Source: JAQBZY01 sp038117205
GTDB taxonomy: Bacteria > Pseudomonadota > Alphaproteobacteria > Rhodospirillales > Casp-alpha2
DNA: 64,000 nucleotides
Direction of reading: 5' to 3'
Assembly (NCBI GenBank): GCA_038117205.1
Contig: JAYOFL010000004.1
Span: 1 to 64,000 of the forward strand
A program made the position numbers and the translations under genes. Under the pieces are notes generated by a model. It saw only the letters and a program-made list of their open reading frames with translations. It had not been told where the DNA came from and searched no databases. The number at the start of each line of letters is the position of its first letter. The stretch's first letter is position 1. Of the stretch, positions 17,608 to 25,447 are shown piece after piece.

Positions 17608-18296
17608 GATGTCTTACCTTTCCGGATGGCGTCGACGGCGTCGAAGAACTCTGCGAAGGAACCGATCAGCGCTGTCGGCTTCAACTCCTCGAACGGCACG
17701 CGGCTGTAACCGAAAGTGACGCAGATCGACGGCACGCCGGCGTCGTGCGCGGCGAGGATGTCGTTCTCGCTGTCGCCGACCATGACGGCGTCGTTCGCCG
17801 TGCGGTTCATGTCGTCGAGAGTCATATAAATGTGCCGGCCGTCCGGCTTGCGGTGCGGCACGTCGTCGCCGCAGCGGATGACGGGAAAGAACCGGCCGAG
17901 GTCGAAGACGTCCAACACCGGCATGGTGGTCTTGCGTGGTTTGTTGGTGCAGATCGCCATCGGTGCCCCTTCGCCGGCGAGCCGCTCCAGAACACCGATC
18001 GCGCCCGGAAAGAGCACCGTGTCCTTGGCCGGGTTCTCGCTGTAGGTCTGCAGAAACGACGATGTCACGCGCTTGACCTCTTCCGGATCGGGGGTGCCGC
18101 CCGTGCGCGAAAGCGCGTGCGTTACGATTTCGTCGGCGTTGCGGCCGATGAGGCCCCGTACTTCGTCCAAGGAGAGCGGCGCATGCCCGGCCTCGGAGAG
18201 CGCCCGGTTCATGGACCAGGCGATGCCGGGCACGCTGTCGACCAGCGTGCCGTCGAGATCGAACAGGAAGGCGCCGGCGGCCGGCCGTCCGCTCAT
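17604..18296 (-). CDS. HAD-superfamily phosphatase (Gph-like)
   Basis: 230 residues. Motif I FDLDGTLVDS contains the catalytic pair D13 and D15; motif II is the Thr in AICTNKPRKT; motif III/IV reads KPDGRHI and MVGDSENDILAAHDAG. Cap residues between motifs I and II match phosphoglycolate-phosphatase-type (C1 cap) enzymes. It should remove a phosphate from a small sugar phosphate in the cytoplasm. ATGA overlaps join it to the cyclase upstream and the dehydrogenase downstream, so a role in the same pathway is likely. Confidence 0.8.
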   Translation of the reverse strand: MSGRPAAGAFLFDLDGTLVDSVPGIAWSMNRALSEAGHAPLSLDEVRGLIGRNADEIVTHALSRTGGTPDPEEVKRVTSSFLQTYSENPAKDTVLFPGAIGVLERLAGEGAPMAICTNKPRKTTMPVLDVFDLGRFFPVIRCGDDVPHRKPDGRHIYMTLDDMNRTANDAVMVGDSENDILAAHDAGVPSICVTFGYSRVPFEELKPTALIGSFAEFFDAVDAIRKGKTS

Positions 18297-19366
18297 GCGG
18301 CGCGGACCTCGCCGAGGAAGGTCTGGCAGAGCGACTTGAAATTATCGTCCAACGGATAGACGCCCTTCCGGATGCGCCCCTCCTTGTCGGGCAGGATCAG
18401 CGTCGCCGTGCCTGCGCCGACGTTTTTCTTGTCTTTGGAAAGGGCGGCCAGGAACGGCTCGATCGGCACCGGATGCGTCTCGAAGCCGCGATAGTTCTGC
18501 CTGAGGCACGGATGCGCGGCGCTGAAATAGCCCTCCGTCCCGACGCCCAGTTTGGACGCCACGAAATTCGCCACGTCCATGCCGATGGTGACGGCGATGC
18601 CGTGCGGGATGCCGAAATGCGTCGCCGCCTCGATGGCGTGCCCGAAGCTGTGACCGTAGTTGAAGATGTTGCGCGGCCCCTTGTCGAATTCGTCTTCTTC
18701 GATGTAGCGGCGCTTGATTTCGAGCGCGTCGCGGATATAGCGCATCATCACGGCCTGGTCCGTGAACAGTTTGCCGTAGTCGGCGGCGATGCGCTTGAAG
18801 GCGTCGGGGCCGTCGATGGCGTGCACCTTCAGCATCTCGCCGACGCCGGAGCGCACGTCGCGCTCGTCCAGCGTCGCCAGGAAGTCCGTCGAGATGAACA
18901 CCTGACGAGGCGGCGTGAAGGTGCCGAGGATGTTCTTGGCATCGCCGGAATTGATCGAACTCTTGGAGCCGATGCAGCTATCGGCCTGGGCGAGCAGCGT
19001 CGTCGGATAAAATATCCACTCGACGCCCCGCAGCATGGTGGCGGCGAGGAAGCAGGCGATGTCCTGGATGATGCCGCCGCCGATGGCGATCAGCTTGTGG
19101 TCGCGCCGAAGCCCCTTGCCGACGAGGTGCGCGACGTAGGCCGGGAACTTGTCGAGGGACTTGTTCTCTTCCGTCGCGTCGACCAGCAGGACGGAGCGGG
19201 AGGCCAGCACGTTCGCCAGTTGCTTCTCATAGAGCCCGGCGATGCGGCGGTCGACGATGAAATGTGCGTCGGTGGGGACGGCGGCATTCAGCGCCGCGAC
19301 GGCGCCGTTGTCGAAGTTGGCGCGGTAGACGCCGGTGTGCGACTGGATGTCGAATCCATCAGACAC
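18293..19366 (-). CDS. 3-dehydroquinate-synthase-like sugar-phosphate cyclase
   Basis: 357 residues of the AroB/sugar-phosphate-cyclase superfamily (NAD- and metal-dependent carbocycle formation from a ketose phosphate). NAD-binding GGGIIQD (97-103); PTTLLAQADS (121-130); K135 and N139 of the substrate loop are kept, but that loop reads SCIGSKSSIN where DHQ synthases usually have SSVGGKT-x-x-N. Metal ligands E177, H239 and H255 are present (GVGEMLK, NYGHSFGHAIE, PHG). It lies in an overlap-linked group with a phosphatase, an SDR and a KdsB-like cytidylyltransferase, not with shikimate genes. I therefore infer a carbocyclic-sugar pathway. DHQ synthase activity cannot be excluded. Confidence 0.75.
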   Translation of the reverse strand: MSDGFDIQSHTGVYRANFDNGAVAALNAAVPTDAHFIVDRRIAGLYEKQLANVLASRSVLLVDATEENKSLDKFPAYVAHLVGKGLRRDHKLIAIGGGIIQDIACFLAATMLRGVEWIFYPTTLLAQADSCIGSKSSINSGDAKNILGTFTPPRQVFISTDFLATLDERDVRSGVGEMLKVHAIDGPDAFKRIAADYGKLFTDQAVMMRYIRDALEIKRRYIEEDEFDKGPRNIFNYGHSFGHAIEAATHFGIPHGIAVTIGMDVANFVASKLGVGTEGYFSAAHPCLRQNYRGFETHPVPIEPFLAALSKDKKNVGAGTATLILPDKEGRIRKGVYPLDDNFKSLCQTFLGEVRAA

Positions 19367-20078
19367 GGGTGAAGCCCCCGTCGATGACGATGTTCTGACC
19401 GCTGACGTAGGTGTTCTCCGGACCGGCCAGCCAGGCGACCAGCGCCGCGATTTCTTCCGGCTTGCCGAAACGTTTCGCCGGCACCTGTTCGGCCAACTCC
19501 GCCATGATCTTCGGGCCGAGCATGTTGCGGGTCAGGTCCGTGTCGATGAAACCCGGCGCGACGCAGTTGGCGAGGATGCCGTCGATGGCCACCTCGGCGG
19601 CGAGGGCGGCGGTCATGCCGTCGATGCCGAACTTGGTGGTGGAATAGGACGCGCGGCCGGCTTTCGAGATACGGCCCCAGATCGAACTGATGCTGACGAT
19701 GCGGCCCCAGCCCTTCTTGCGCATGGGCGCGAGCACGGCGCGGCTCAGCATCATCGGCGCCAGGACGTTGACGCGATGAATGCGTTCGAAGTCGTCGGTG
19801 TCGATGTCGGCGAACATCGTCACCTTGTTGATGCCGGCGTTGTTGATCAGGATGTCGGGCCCGATGCCGGCCACCTCGTCGGCGAGTTTCTGTACCGCCG
19901 CCGGGTCCGAGAAGTCGCAGCCGAGATAGCCGGCGCCGGCCGGCACGTCGCCGGTGGGCTTGGTGCCGGTGCCGATGACGTGTGCGCCGTCGGCTATCAG
20001 CCGTTCGGCGATGGCGCGGCCGATGCCGCGGGTGGCGCCGGTGACGAGCGCGGTCCGGCCGTCGAGCGGTTTCGTCAT
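19359..20078 (-). CDS. Short-chain dehydrogenase/reductase (FabG-like fold)
   Basis: 239 residues, classical SDR. TGATRGIG at 13-20 binds the cofactor, NNAG follows at 79-82, and the catalytic Ser (ISS, 130-132), Y145 and K149 (YSTTK) are all present. The sequence resembles FabG, but it lies between the cyclase (8-base overlap) and the cytidylyltransferase (1-base gap). The likely role is reduction or oxidation of a keto group on the cyclised sugar. NADP versus NAD preference is not resolved. Confidence 0.8.
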   Translation of the reverse strand: MTKPLDGRTALVTGATRGIGRAIAERLIADGAHVIGTGTKPTGDVPAGAGYLGCDFSDPAAVQKLADEVAGIGPDILINNAGINKVTMFADIDTDDFERIHRVNVLAPMMLSRAVLAPMRKKGWGRIVSISSIWGRISKAGRASYSTTKFGIDGMTAALAAEVAIDGILANCVAPGFIDTDLTRNMLGPKIMAELAEQVPAKRFGKPEEIAALVAWLAGPENTYVSGQNIVIDGGFTRV

Positions 20079-20079
20079 G

Positions 20080-20850
20080 TCAGTATTTCCCCCAGTACGG
20101 ATCCTCGGCCATGTGCGCCTCGACCTTCTTCAAATCGTCCGCGCTGTCGACCGAGAAGCTCGGCTGATACGGATACGGCGCGATGTACTGATGATAGCCG
20201 TAATCGTAGAGCCGGTTCGAGTCGCACGCTTCCTTGATTTCGAGCGGGCTTTCCTTGAGCGACGTGAACAGCTTCAGGAAGTGCCAGCGGAAGCCGAAGA
20301 TGCCGTAGATGCGCTTTGGCTCGACCGACGCCAGCGGCTTGCCGGGCTTCAGATACGGGATCGGGGCGCGCGACGTGTAGAGCACGCGGCCCGACATGTC
20401 GTGGATGATCTTCAGGATGTCCGGGTTCAGGAACTGCGCCTCGTCGACGATCTCCATGGACAGCATGGTGCCGTCGACGTGCTTGTGATCGCGCATCGGT
20501 TTCACCGTGGCGTCGATCATGTCCGGGCGCATCATCGGCTCGTCGCCCTGCACGTTCAGCACGACGTCGTTGTCGTCGAGCGGGATGCCGCACTTCTCGG
20601 CGGCCTCGGCGACGCGGTCGAGGGCGCGGGTGTGCTTGTCCGACGTCATGATGACCGGATAGCCCTTGCTCTCGGCGAAGGCGCGGATCTCCTCGTCGCA
20701 GGTGGCGAGAAACAGCCCGTCCCACTTGCCGAACAACTTGGCGCGTTCGAACACGTGCTCGACCATGGGGCGGCCGAGGATCGGCTTCAGGGGCTTGCCG
20801 GGAAACCTGCTCGCCGCCATGCGGGCGGGGACGATGCCGACGATCTTCAT
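20080..20850 (-). CDS. KdsB-like CMP-sugar synthetase (cytidylyltransferase)
   Basis: 256 residues, close in layout to CMP-Kdo synthetase. Nucleotide-binding PAR..SRFPGKP (8-20), HVFERA (32-37) and QGDEP (101-105) are as in KdsB. The segment that reads SGTDR in KdsB is here RALDR (TSDKHTRALDR, 69-79), which suggests a different sugar acid or a cyclitol as substrate. It would form a CMP-activated donor in the cytoplasm. It is next to the SDR and cyclase genes, with no other Kdo-synthesis gene (kdsA, kdsC, kdsD) nearby. An extra kdsB remains possible. Confidence 0.7.
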   Translation of the reverse strand: MKIVGIVPARMAASRFPGKPLKPILGRPMVEHVFERAKLFGKWDGLFLATCDEEIRAFAESKGYPVIMTSDKHTRALDRVAEAAEKCGIPLDDNDVVLNVQGDEPMMRPDMIDATVKPMRDHKHVDGTMLSMEIVDEAQFLNPDILKIIHDMSGRVLYTSRAPIPYLKPGKPLASVEPKRIYGIFGFRWHFLKLFTSLKESPLEIKEACDSNRLYDYGYHQYIAPYPYQPSFSVDSADDLKKVEAHMAEDPYWGKY

Positions 20851-20875
20851 GGGATGCTCCTCTCCGGTGAACCGG

Positions 20876-21940
20876 TCATTTCAATTCGCGCAACGCCTTG
20901 GCGATGGCGGCGCCGGCCAGCGCGTGCCCGTCGGCGGTCCAATGCCCGTCGTGGCGGAAGTGCGTCTTGGCGTAAGGCGCCGACGCGAGCGCGCCGATCA
21001 GATCGACGGTGTCCAGGCCCGCCGCGCGCAGCTTTTCGACCATCAGCTCCCGCAACTCCTTATGGTCGGCGTTGCCCTTGAGAACCTCGGCGCGCGACGG
21101 CGCCAGCGCGATCAGAAACGGCGTCGTCGGCTTGAACATGCCGCGCAGGACGAGGAGCTCGCGGATGGTGCCGGCGACGATCCTGTCGGAAGGCGCGGCA
21201 TAGAGCGGCTTGTCGCCGACGATGGCCGGCTTGATGATTCCGATCCTGATCAGGGCTTCGCGAACCAGATCGACACGCTTCAGCGAGACGGTGAAGAAAC
21301 TGTAGAGCGCCGAATAGCGGATCAGGTACTGCTTAAAATCGCTCAAGCCCATCCGGGTGCCGAAGATCTGGTCGTCGGCCGCCTTGCGTTCGAGGGATTC
21401 CGTCTTGCAGTCGTAGTCGGCGAGATCGTTCTCGAGGATGAGGCCGACGACGACGGCGGCGGGCGTCGCTCCATTCGGCATCCGCGCCACCAGCCGCTGG
21501 TAGCCGCAGACGTTGGCGCCCGGGCTGGCGACGTTGTAGGTGGGCCTGCCGAGCTCGCGGCCGATGACGGCCGTATAGATCTTGTCGCGTGCGACGCCCC
21601 AGCCGAAGGCCATGGAATCGCCGACCACCCAGATGCGGCCGTCGGCCGCTTCCGCCGGTTCGTCGTTCCGCAATCCCGCCGCGTTGATCTTGATGTGAAC
21701 GCGGAAGTCGCCGTTGTTCTGGGCGAAATGGCCGTCGAAACCCGGCTTGCCGACGCGGACCTGGCCGTAACCCTCGACGTAGGCGTTGTGCATGAAGCTG
21801 CCGGAATAGAACTCGCTCCAGCCCGGATAGACGATGCGGAGCGCGATCTCGCAGGCGCCGACCGCCAGGACCAAACCGACCAGGAGCGACACCAGCCGGC
21901 CCTTCCAGCTCATGCGCGGCGGGGTCAAATCTTCCGTCAT
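20876..21940 (-). CDS. SGNH/GDSL hydrolase-like membrane-anchored protein
   Basis: 354 residues: a single N-terminal membrane anchor (~17-38), then an SGNH fold with VVGDSMAFGWGV (nucleophile S109), an LENDLADYD segment where block III is expected, and a C-terminal DGHW (D331/H333 as candidate dyad). This puts the domain in the periplasm, where relatives act as O-acetyl esterases or acetyltransferases on polysaccharide. It stands in the module with carbamoyltransferase, DUF5989 and SxtJ, a grouping I have seen with such hydrolases. Role as glycan-decorating or trimming enzyme is inference. Confidence 0.7.
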   Translation of the reverse strand: MTEDLTPPRMSWKGRLVSLLVGLVLAVGACEIALRIVYPGWSEFYSGSFMHNAYVEGYGQVRVGKPGFDGHFAQNNGDFRVHIKINAAGLRNDEPAEAADGRIWVVGDSMAFGWGVARDKIYTAVIGRELGRPTYNVASPGANVCGYQRLVARMPNGATPAAVVVGLILENDLADYDCKTESLERKAADDQIFGTRMGLSDFKQYLIRYSALYSFFTVSLKRVDLVREALIRIGIIKPAIVGDKPLYAAPSDRIVAGTIRELLVLRGMFKPTTPFLIALAPSRAEVLKGNADHKELRELMVEKLRAAGLDTVDLIGALASAPYAKTHFRHDGHWTADGHALAGAAIAKALRELK

Positions 21941-21958
21941 GCCAACATCCGTGTCCGG

Positions 21959-22963
21959 TTACGCCGGCTTGCGGCCGACCAGATCGAACAGCGCGCCCTC
22001 GCGGCTGATCGACGCCAGCCAGCCCACCTGCGTCACGGCGCGCTGATAATAATTGCCGGGCGCCGTCTTATCGAACAGGGACGACGTTTCGCCGTCGGTG
22101 CCGAGAATGGCCGGCGAGCAGTTCAGGTATTCGATGCCGTTCTCGGCGAACCAGCCCATGACCTCGTCGATCGAATGCCAGGTCTCGTGCGGATTGTAGT
22201 ACTGGTCCTTGATCCAGATGTCGGCCTTGCGGGCGTCGCGGATGCGGGTGCGCACCACGTAGTCGATGTTCGGACCCAACAGGCCGATCAGCTTGGCGCG
22301 GATCCAGGTCGGGATGCGGGCGTAGGAATTGTAGAGCCCGACCATGACGAGCCCGCCCGGCTTCACCTTGCGGACGATGGAGGCGAAGGCGCGCTTGGCG
22401 TCGAAGGTATGGTGCAGCACGCCGTGCGAAATGACGACGTCGAAGCTTTCGTCCTTCACCGCGAGGTCGAAAATGTTCATCTGCGCGAACGCCGAGCGCG
22501 GCAGAAGGTTACGCTTCTTGTGCTCGACGGCGAGGTTGAGGCTCGCCAGCGACATGTCGATGCCGAGCACCTGATTGTTGTTGAGCTGCAGGAACTGCGA
22601 CAACTGGCCGGTGCCGCAGCCGCATTCCAGGACCGTCTTGTTGAAGCCGATGGCGTCGAGAAGCTGCGCCGAGAACGGGTTCGAGAACCCCTTGCCGACG
22701 AGCTCGCTGTATTCTTCCAGCCCCTCGTAGCTCGGGAACGGGTTCTCCTCGTAGAAGGAGCGCACCTTGGCCGTCACGTCGGCGCCTTCGCCGGGGCTCG
22801 GCACGTAAAGCGACGGAATGCCGTTGATGTGCTCGAAGGTCTCGCCGGTCTCGGGACACGTGAGGCCCGTCGGTGTCTCGACGAGCGACGTGTCGTCGCC
22901 GCGTCCCGGCGCCTTGAGGGCGGCGAGAATCTTTTTCGGAAAATAAGCCTGGCTGTCGGCCAT
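21959..22963 (-). CDS. Class I SAM-dependent methyltransferase
   Basis: 334 residues. The first ~50 contain a Trm112-like short segment (CPETGETFEHINGIPSLYVP), then an FYEENPFPSYEG motif common to this group. SAM-binding CGCGTG follows and GVLHHT marks motif IV. I chose the ATG at 22963, which overlaps the carbamoyltransferase stop by one base; a GTG three bases earlier would also work. The large C-terminal extension is typical of methyltransferases in secondary-metabolite and O-antigen clusters. Acceptor unknown. Confidence 0.75.
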   Translation of the reverse strand: MADSQAYFPKKILAALKAPGRGDDTSLVETPTGLTCPETGETFEHINGIPSLYVPSPGEGADVTAKVRSFYEENPFPSYEGLEEYSELVGKGFSNPFSAQLLDAIGFNKTVLECGCGTGQLSQFLQLNNNQVLGIDMSLASLNLAVEHKKRNLLPRSAFAQMNIFDLAVKDESFDVVISHGVLHHTFDAKRAFASIVRKVKPGGLVMVGLYNSYARIPTWIRAKLIGLLGPNIDYVVRTRIRDARKADIWIKDQYYNPHETWHSIDEVMGWFAENGIEYLNCSPAILGTDGETSSLFDKTAPGNYYQRAVTQVGWLASISREGALFDLVGRKPA

Positions 22964-24756
22964 CACTGCGCCTCCTTGCGAAGGACGAAGGTGTCGAGAA
23001 CCAGCATGTCCATTTCCGTGCCCATGAAGCAGCGGTAAGCGTCTTCCGGCGAGCAGACGACCGGCTCGTCGCGGATGTTGAAGCTGGTGTTCACCAGGAC
23101 GCCGTAGCCGGTCTTGGCCTTGAAGGCGCGCAGCAGCGCGTCGAGACGCGGGTTGGTCTCGGCGTGCACGGTCTGGATGCGCGCCGAATAGTCGACGTGC
23201 GTGATCGCCGGGACGTCGCTCCGCGCCACGTTGAGCTTGTCGATCCCGGTGAGCGCGTTCTCGGCGTCCGTCATCTTCCGTCGCTTCGCCGGCAGCACGT
23301 GATCGACCAGCAGCATGTAGGGACTGTCGACGTCGGTTTCGAAATGCTCCGCCACGTCTTCGCGCAGCACGATCGGCGCGAACGGACGGAACGATTCCCG
23401 ATACTTGATCTTCATGTTGAGCGTGCGCTGCATCCTGGCCGAGCGGGCGTCGCCGAGGATGGAGCGATGGCCGAGGGCGCGCGGCCCGAATTCCATGCGG
23501 CCCTGGAACCAGCCGATCACCTTTTCGTCCGCGAGCGCGGTCGCGGTCGCTTCCAGCATCGCCGGCTCGTCGAGTTCTTCGTAGACGGCGCCGTGCCGCT
23601 CAAGCACCCCGACGATCTCGTCCCGGCCGTAGGCGGGGCCGAGATAGGCACCTTTCATGCCGTCCATGCGGCCGGCGAGGGACGGGCGGGTTTCGCCGTT
23701 CGCGTACGCCACCGACAGCGCGACGCCGAGCGCGCCGCCGGCGTCGCCGGCGGCCGGCTGGATCCAGACGTTCTTGAACGGCCCTTCGCGGAGCAGGCGT
23801 CCGTTGGCGACGCAGTTGAGCGCCACGCCGCCGGCGAGACAGAGGTTCTCCTCGCCGGTACGCTCCCGCGCCGTGCGGCCGAGGCGCAGGATCACGTCCT
23901 CCGTCACCGCCTGCAGGGAGCGCGCGAGATTCATGTGCCGCTCCGTCAACGGCTCGCCCGATTTGCGCGGCGGCACGCCGCCGAAGACGCCGTCGAAGGC
24001 GGCGTTGGTCATCGTCAGGCCGGTGCAGTAGTTGAAGTACCGCATGTCGAGGTGGAACGAGCCGTCTTCCTTGATGTCGATCAGGTTGTCGCGGATTTCC
24101 CTCTCGAAGGTCGGCTCGCCGTAGGGCGCCAGACCCATCACCTTGTATTCGCCGTCGTTGACCTTGAAACCGAGATAGTAGGTGAAGGCCGAATACAGCA
24201 TGCCGATGGAATGCGGGAAGCGGATTTCTTCCAGCAGCGTGACGGCGCCGTCCTTGCCGTGACCGAGGCTGGTGGTCGCCCACTCGCCGACGCCATCCAT
24301 GACGAGGACGGCGGCGCTTTCGAACGGCGACGGGTAGAAGGCGCTGGCGGCGTGCGAATGGTGGTGAAAGTCAAACAGGATGTCTTCGTCGCGGACCTTG
24401 CCGAGGCCGAGTGCGCGCAATTCGCGGAGCAGGTTGGCCTTCAGCAGCAGCTTGTCCTTGAGCCACACCGGCATGGCGCGGACGAAGGATTCGAGCCCTC
24501 TGGGCGCGAAGGCGAGATAGGTCTCCAGCAGCCGGTCGAACGTCAGCAGCGGCTTGTCGTAAAAACCGATCTTGTCGACGTCGTCGAGCGTGATACCGGC
24601 CTCGGCCAGGCAATAACGCACCGCGCCGGCCGGGAACTCGGCGTCGCCCTTCTTGCGCGAGAACCGTTCTTCCTGGGCGGCGGCCACGATCTCGCCGTCG
24701 CGCACCAGGGCGGCGCCGGAGTCGTGATAGAAACCGGATATGCCGAGAACGATCAT
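22963..24756 (-). CDS. Carbamoyltransferase (NodU/CmcH family)
   Basis: 597 residues, the usual length. N-terminal Kae1-like part: ISGFYHDSGAALVRDG, then HHHSHAASAFYPSPF with the metal-binding histidines and VMDGVGEW. The C-terminal YrdC-like half has GGVALNCVANGRL and GRMEFGPRALGHRSIL. Family enzymes use carbamoyl phosphate and ATP to put a carbamoyl group on a sugar hydroxyl (NodU on Nod factors, TobZ on tobramycin). Here it presumably decorates a nucleotide sugar or lipid-linked glycan. It is followed by a methyltransferase and preceded by DUF5989 and SxtJ genes, with 18 bases to the former. Confidence 0.9.
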   Translation of the reverse strand: MIVLGISGFYHDSGAALVRDGEIVAAAQEERFSRKKGDAEFPAGAVRYCLAEAGITLDDVDKIGFYDKPLLTFDRLLETYLAFAPRGLESFVRAMPVWLKDKLLLKANLLRELRALGLGKVRDEDILFDFHHHSHAASAFYPSPFESAAVLVMDGVGEWATTSLGHGKDGAVTLLEEIRFPHSIGMLYSAFTYYLGFKVNDGEYKVMGLAPYGEPTFEREIRDNLIDIKEDGSFHLDMRYFNYCTGLTMTNAAFDGVFGGVPPRKSGEPLTERHMNLARSLQAVTEDVILRLGRTARERTGEENLCLAGGVALNCVANGRLLREGPFKNVWIQPAAGDAGGALGVALSVAYANGETRPSLAGRMDGMKGAYLGPAYGRDEIVGVLERHGAVYEELDEPAMLEATATALADEKVIGWFQGRMEFGPRALGHRSILGDARSARMQRTLNMKIKYRESFRPFAPIVLREDVAEHFETDVDSPYMLLVDHVLPAKRRKMTDAENALTGIDKLNVARSDVPAITHVDYSARIQTVHAETNPRLDALLRAFKAKTGYGVLVNTSFNIRDEPVVCSPEDAYRCFMGTEMDMLVLDTFVLRKEAQ

Positions 24757-24774
24757 CGGCCCAGCGACACGGTC

Positions 24775-24927
24775 CTAGAAGATCGCATAGATGAACGGCG
24801 CGATCGCCGAGCTTTGGGCGAGAACCAGAAGGCCGCCAAGGCAAACCAGGGCGACGACGATCGGCCCCATCCAGAACTTGCGATAGACCTTCATGTATTT
24901 GAAGAGCTGGGAAATCAGCGACAGCAT
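24775..24927 (-). CDS. DUF5989 small membrane protein
   Basis: A 50-residue protein starting MLSLISQLFKYMKVYRKFWM, with one membrane span (about 21-45) and ending PFIYAIF. Length, the basic amphipathic start and the position between SxtJ and a NodU-type carbamoyltransferase match the DUF5989 family as I know it. It has no assigned reaction; the constant grouping suggests an accessory or scaffold role for the carbamoyltransferase at the membrane. It is 10 bases from the SxtJ stop. Confidence 0.75.
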   Translation of the reverse strand: MLSLISQLFKYMKVYRKFWMGPIVVALVCLGGLLVLAQSSAIAPFIYAIF

Positions 24928-24937
24928 GCAAGCCTTC

Positions 24938-25333
24938 TCAGAACATGTCGGGGAGCGTTTCCGGCGACGAACGGCGGCCGACCGGGGTGAAGTAGGTCGC
25001 CGCCTCGGGACGGCGGCGGCGCGCCATCGGATCCCGCCCGGCGAGCCGCATCAGGCAACCGAACGGCGTTATCAGCAGGTAATAGACGACGCCCAGGACG
25101 ACGTAGTTGTTGACCGTCGCCAGTTTGTTGACGATCCACGTCCAGGTGCGGTTGAACGGCAATAAAATCAATGGTTTGACGAGCGCCAACAGGACCAGGA
25201 CGGCAGCCAGGACGGGCAGCGCCGTAACGGTCTTGCCGAAGACGAGCCAGACGACGCCGAAAATCCCGGCGAACAGGCCGGCAAATATCAGCCCGAACGT
25301 TCGTTCGGTGAGCGGTTCAGCCTTGGCGCTCAT
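24938..25333 (-). CDS. SxtJ-family membrane protein
   Basis: 131 residues with three hydrophobic segments (about 12-32, 37-57 and 73-95), containing the family-like pattern FGLIFAGLFAGIFGVVWL and the PFNRTWTWI motif between spans 2 and 3. The tail is polar and basic (RRRRPEAATYFTPV). SxtJ proteins are small membrane proteins next to NodU-like carbamoyltransferases in saxitoxin and polysaccharide clusters; no activity is known. First gene after the 114-base gap, it heads the decoration module. Confidence 0.75.
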   Translation of the reverse strand: MSAKAEPLTERTFGLIFAGLFAGIFGVVWLVFGKTVTALPVLAAVLVLLALVKPLILLPFNRTWTWIVNKLATVNNYVVLGVVYYLLITPFGCLMRLAGRDPMARRRRPEAATYFTPVGRRSSPETLPDMF

Positions 25334-25447
25334 GTCGAAACCGTTGGCAGGTCATGATTGGGGGCAACTTTTAAATACCTACGGAGCCTACGGCAACGCC
25401 TTAAATCCGGAGCCCTGTCGGCCGCCGTCGACGACGGGGCGCCGTCG
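25334..25447. other. Intergenic gap within the long minus-strand operon
   Basis: This 114-base stretch separates the Gfo/Idh gene from SxtJ. On the minus strand it contains two CCGTAGG direct copies and an A/T-rich TATTTAAAAG about 65 bases before the SxtJ ATG. A TTGCCG lies 13 bases before TATTTA (17 before TAAAAG), so a weak internal promoter is possible. An 8-bp perfect hairpin (25430-25449) overlaps the stop codon of the Gfo/Idh gene but has no U-tract, so it is not an intrinsic terminator. Confidence 0.35.

Noticed and set aside
18293..20850. Housekeeping aroB and kdsB
   Set aside because: Neighbours are not shikimate or Kdo genes, and both proteins have changed substrate-loop motifs. 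Not fully excluded without the rest of the genome.
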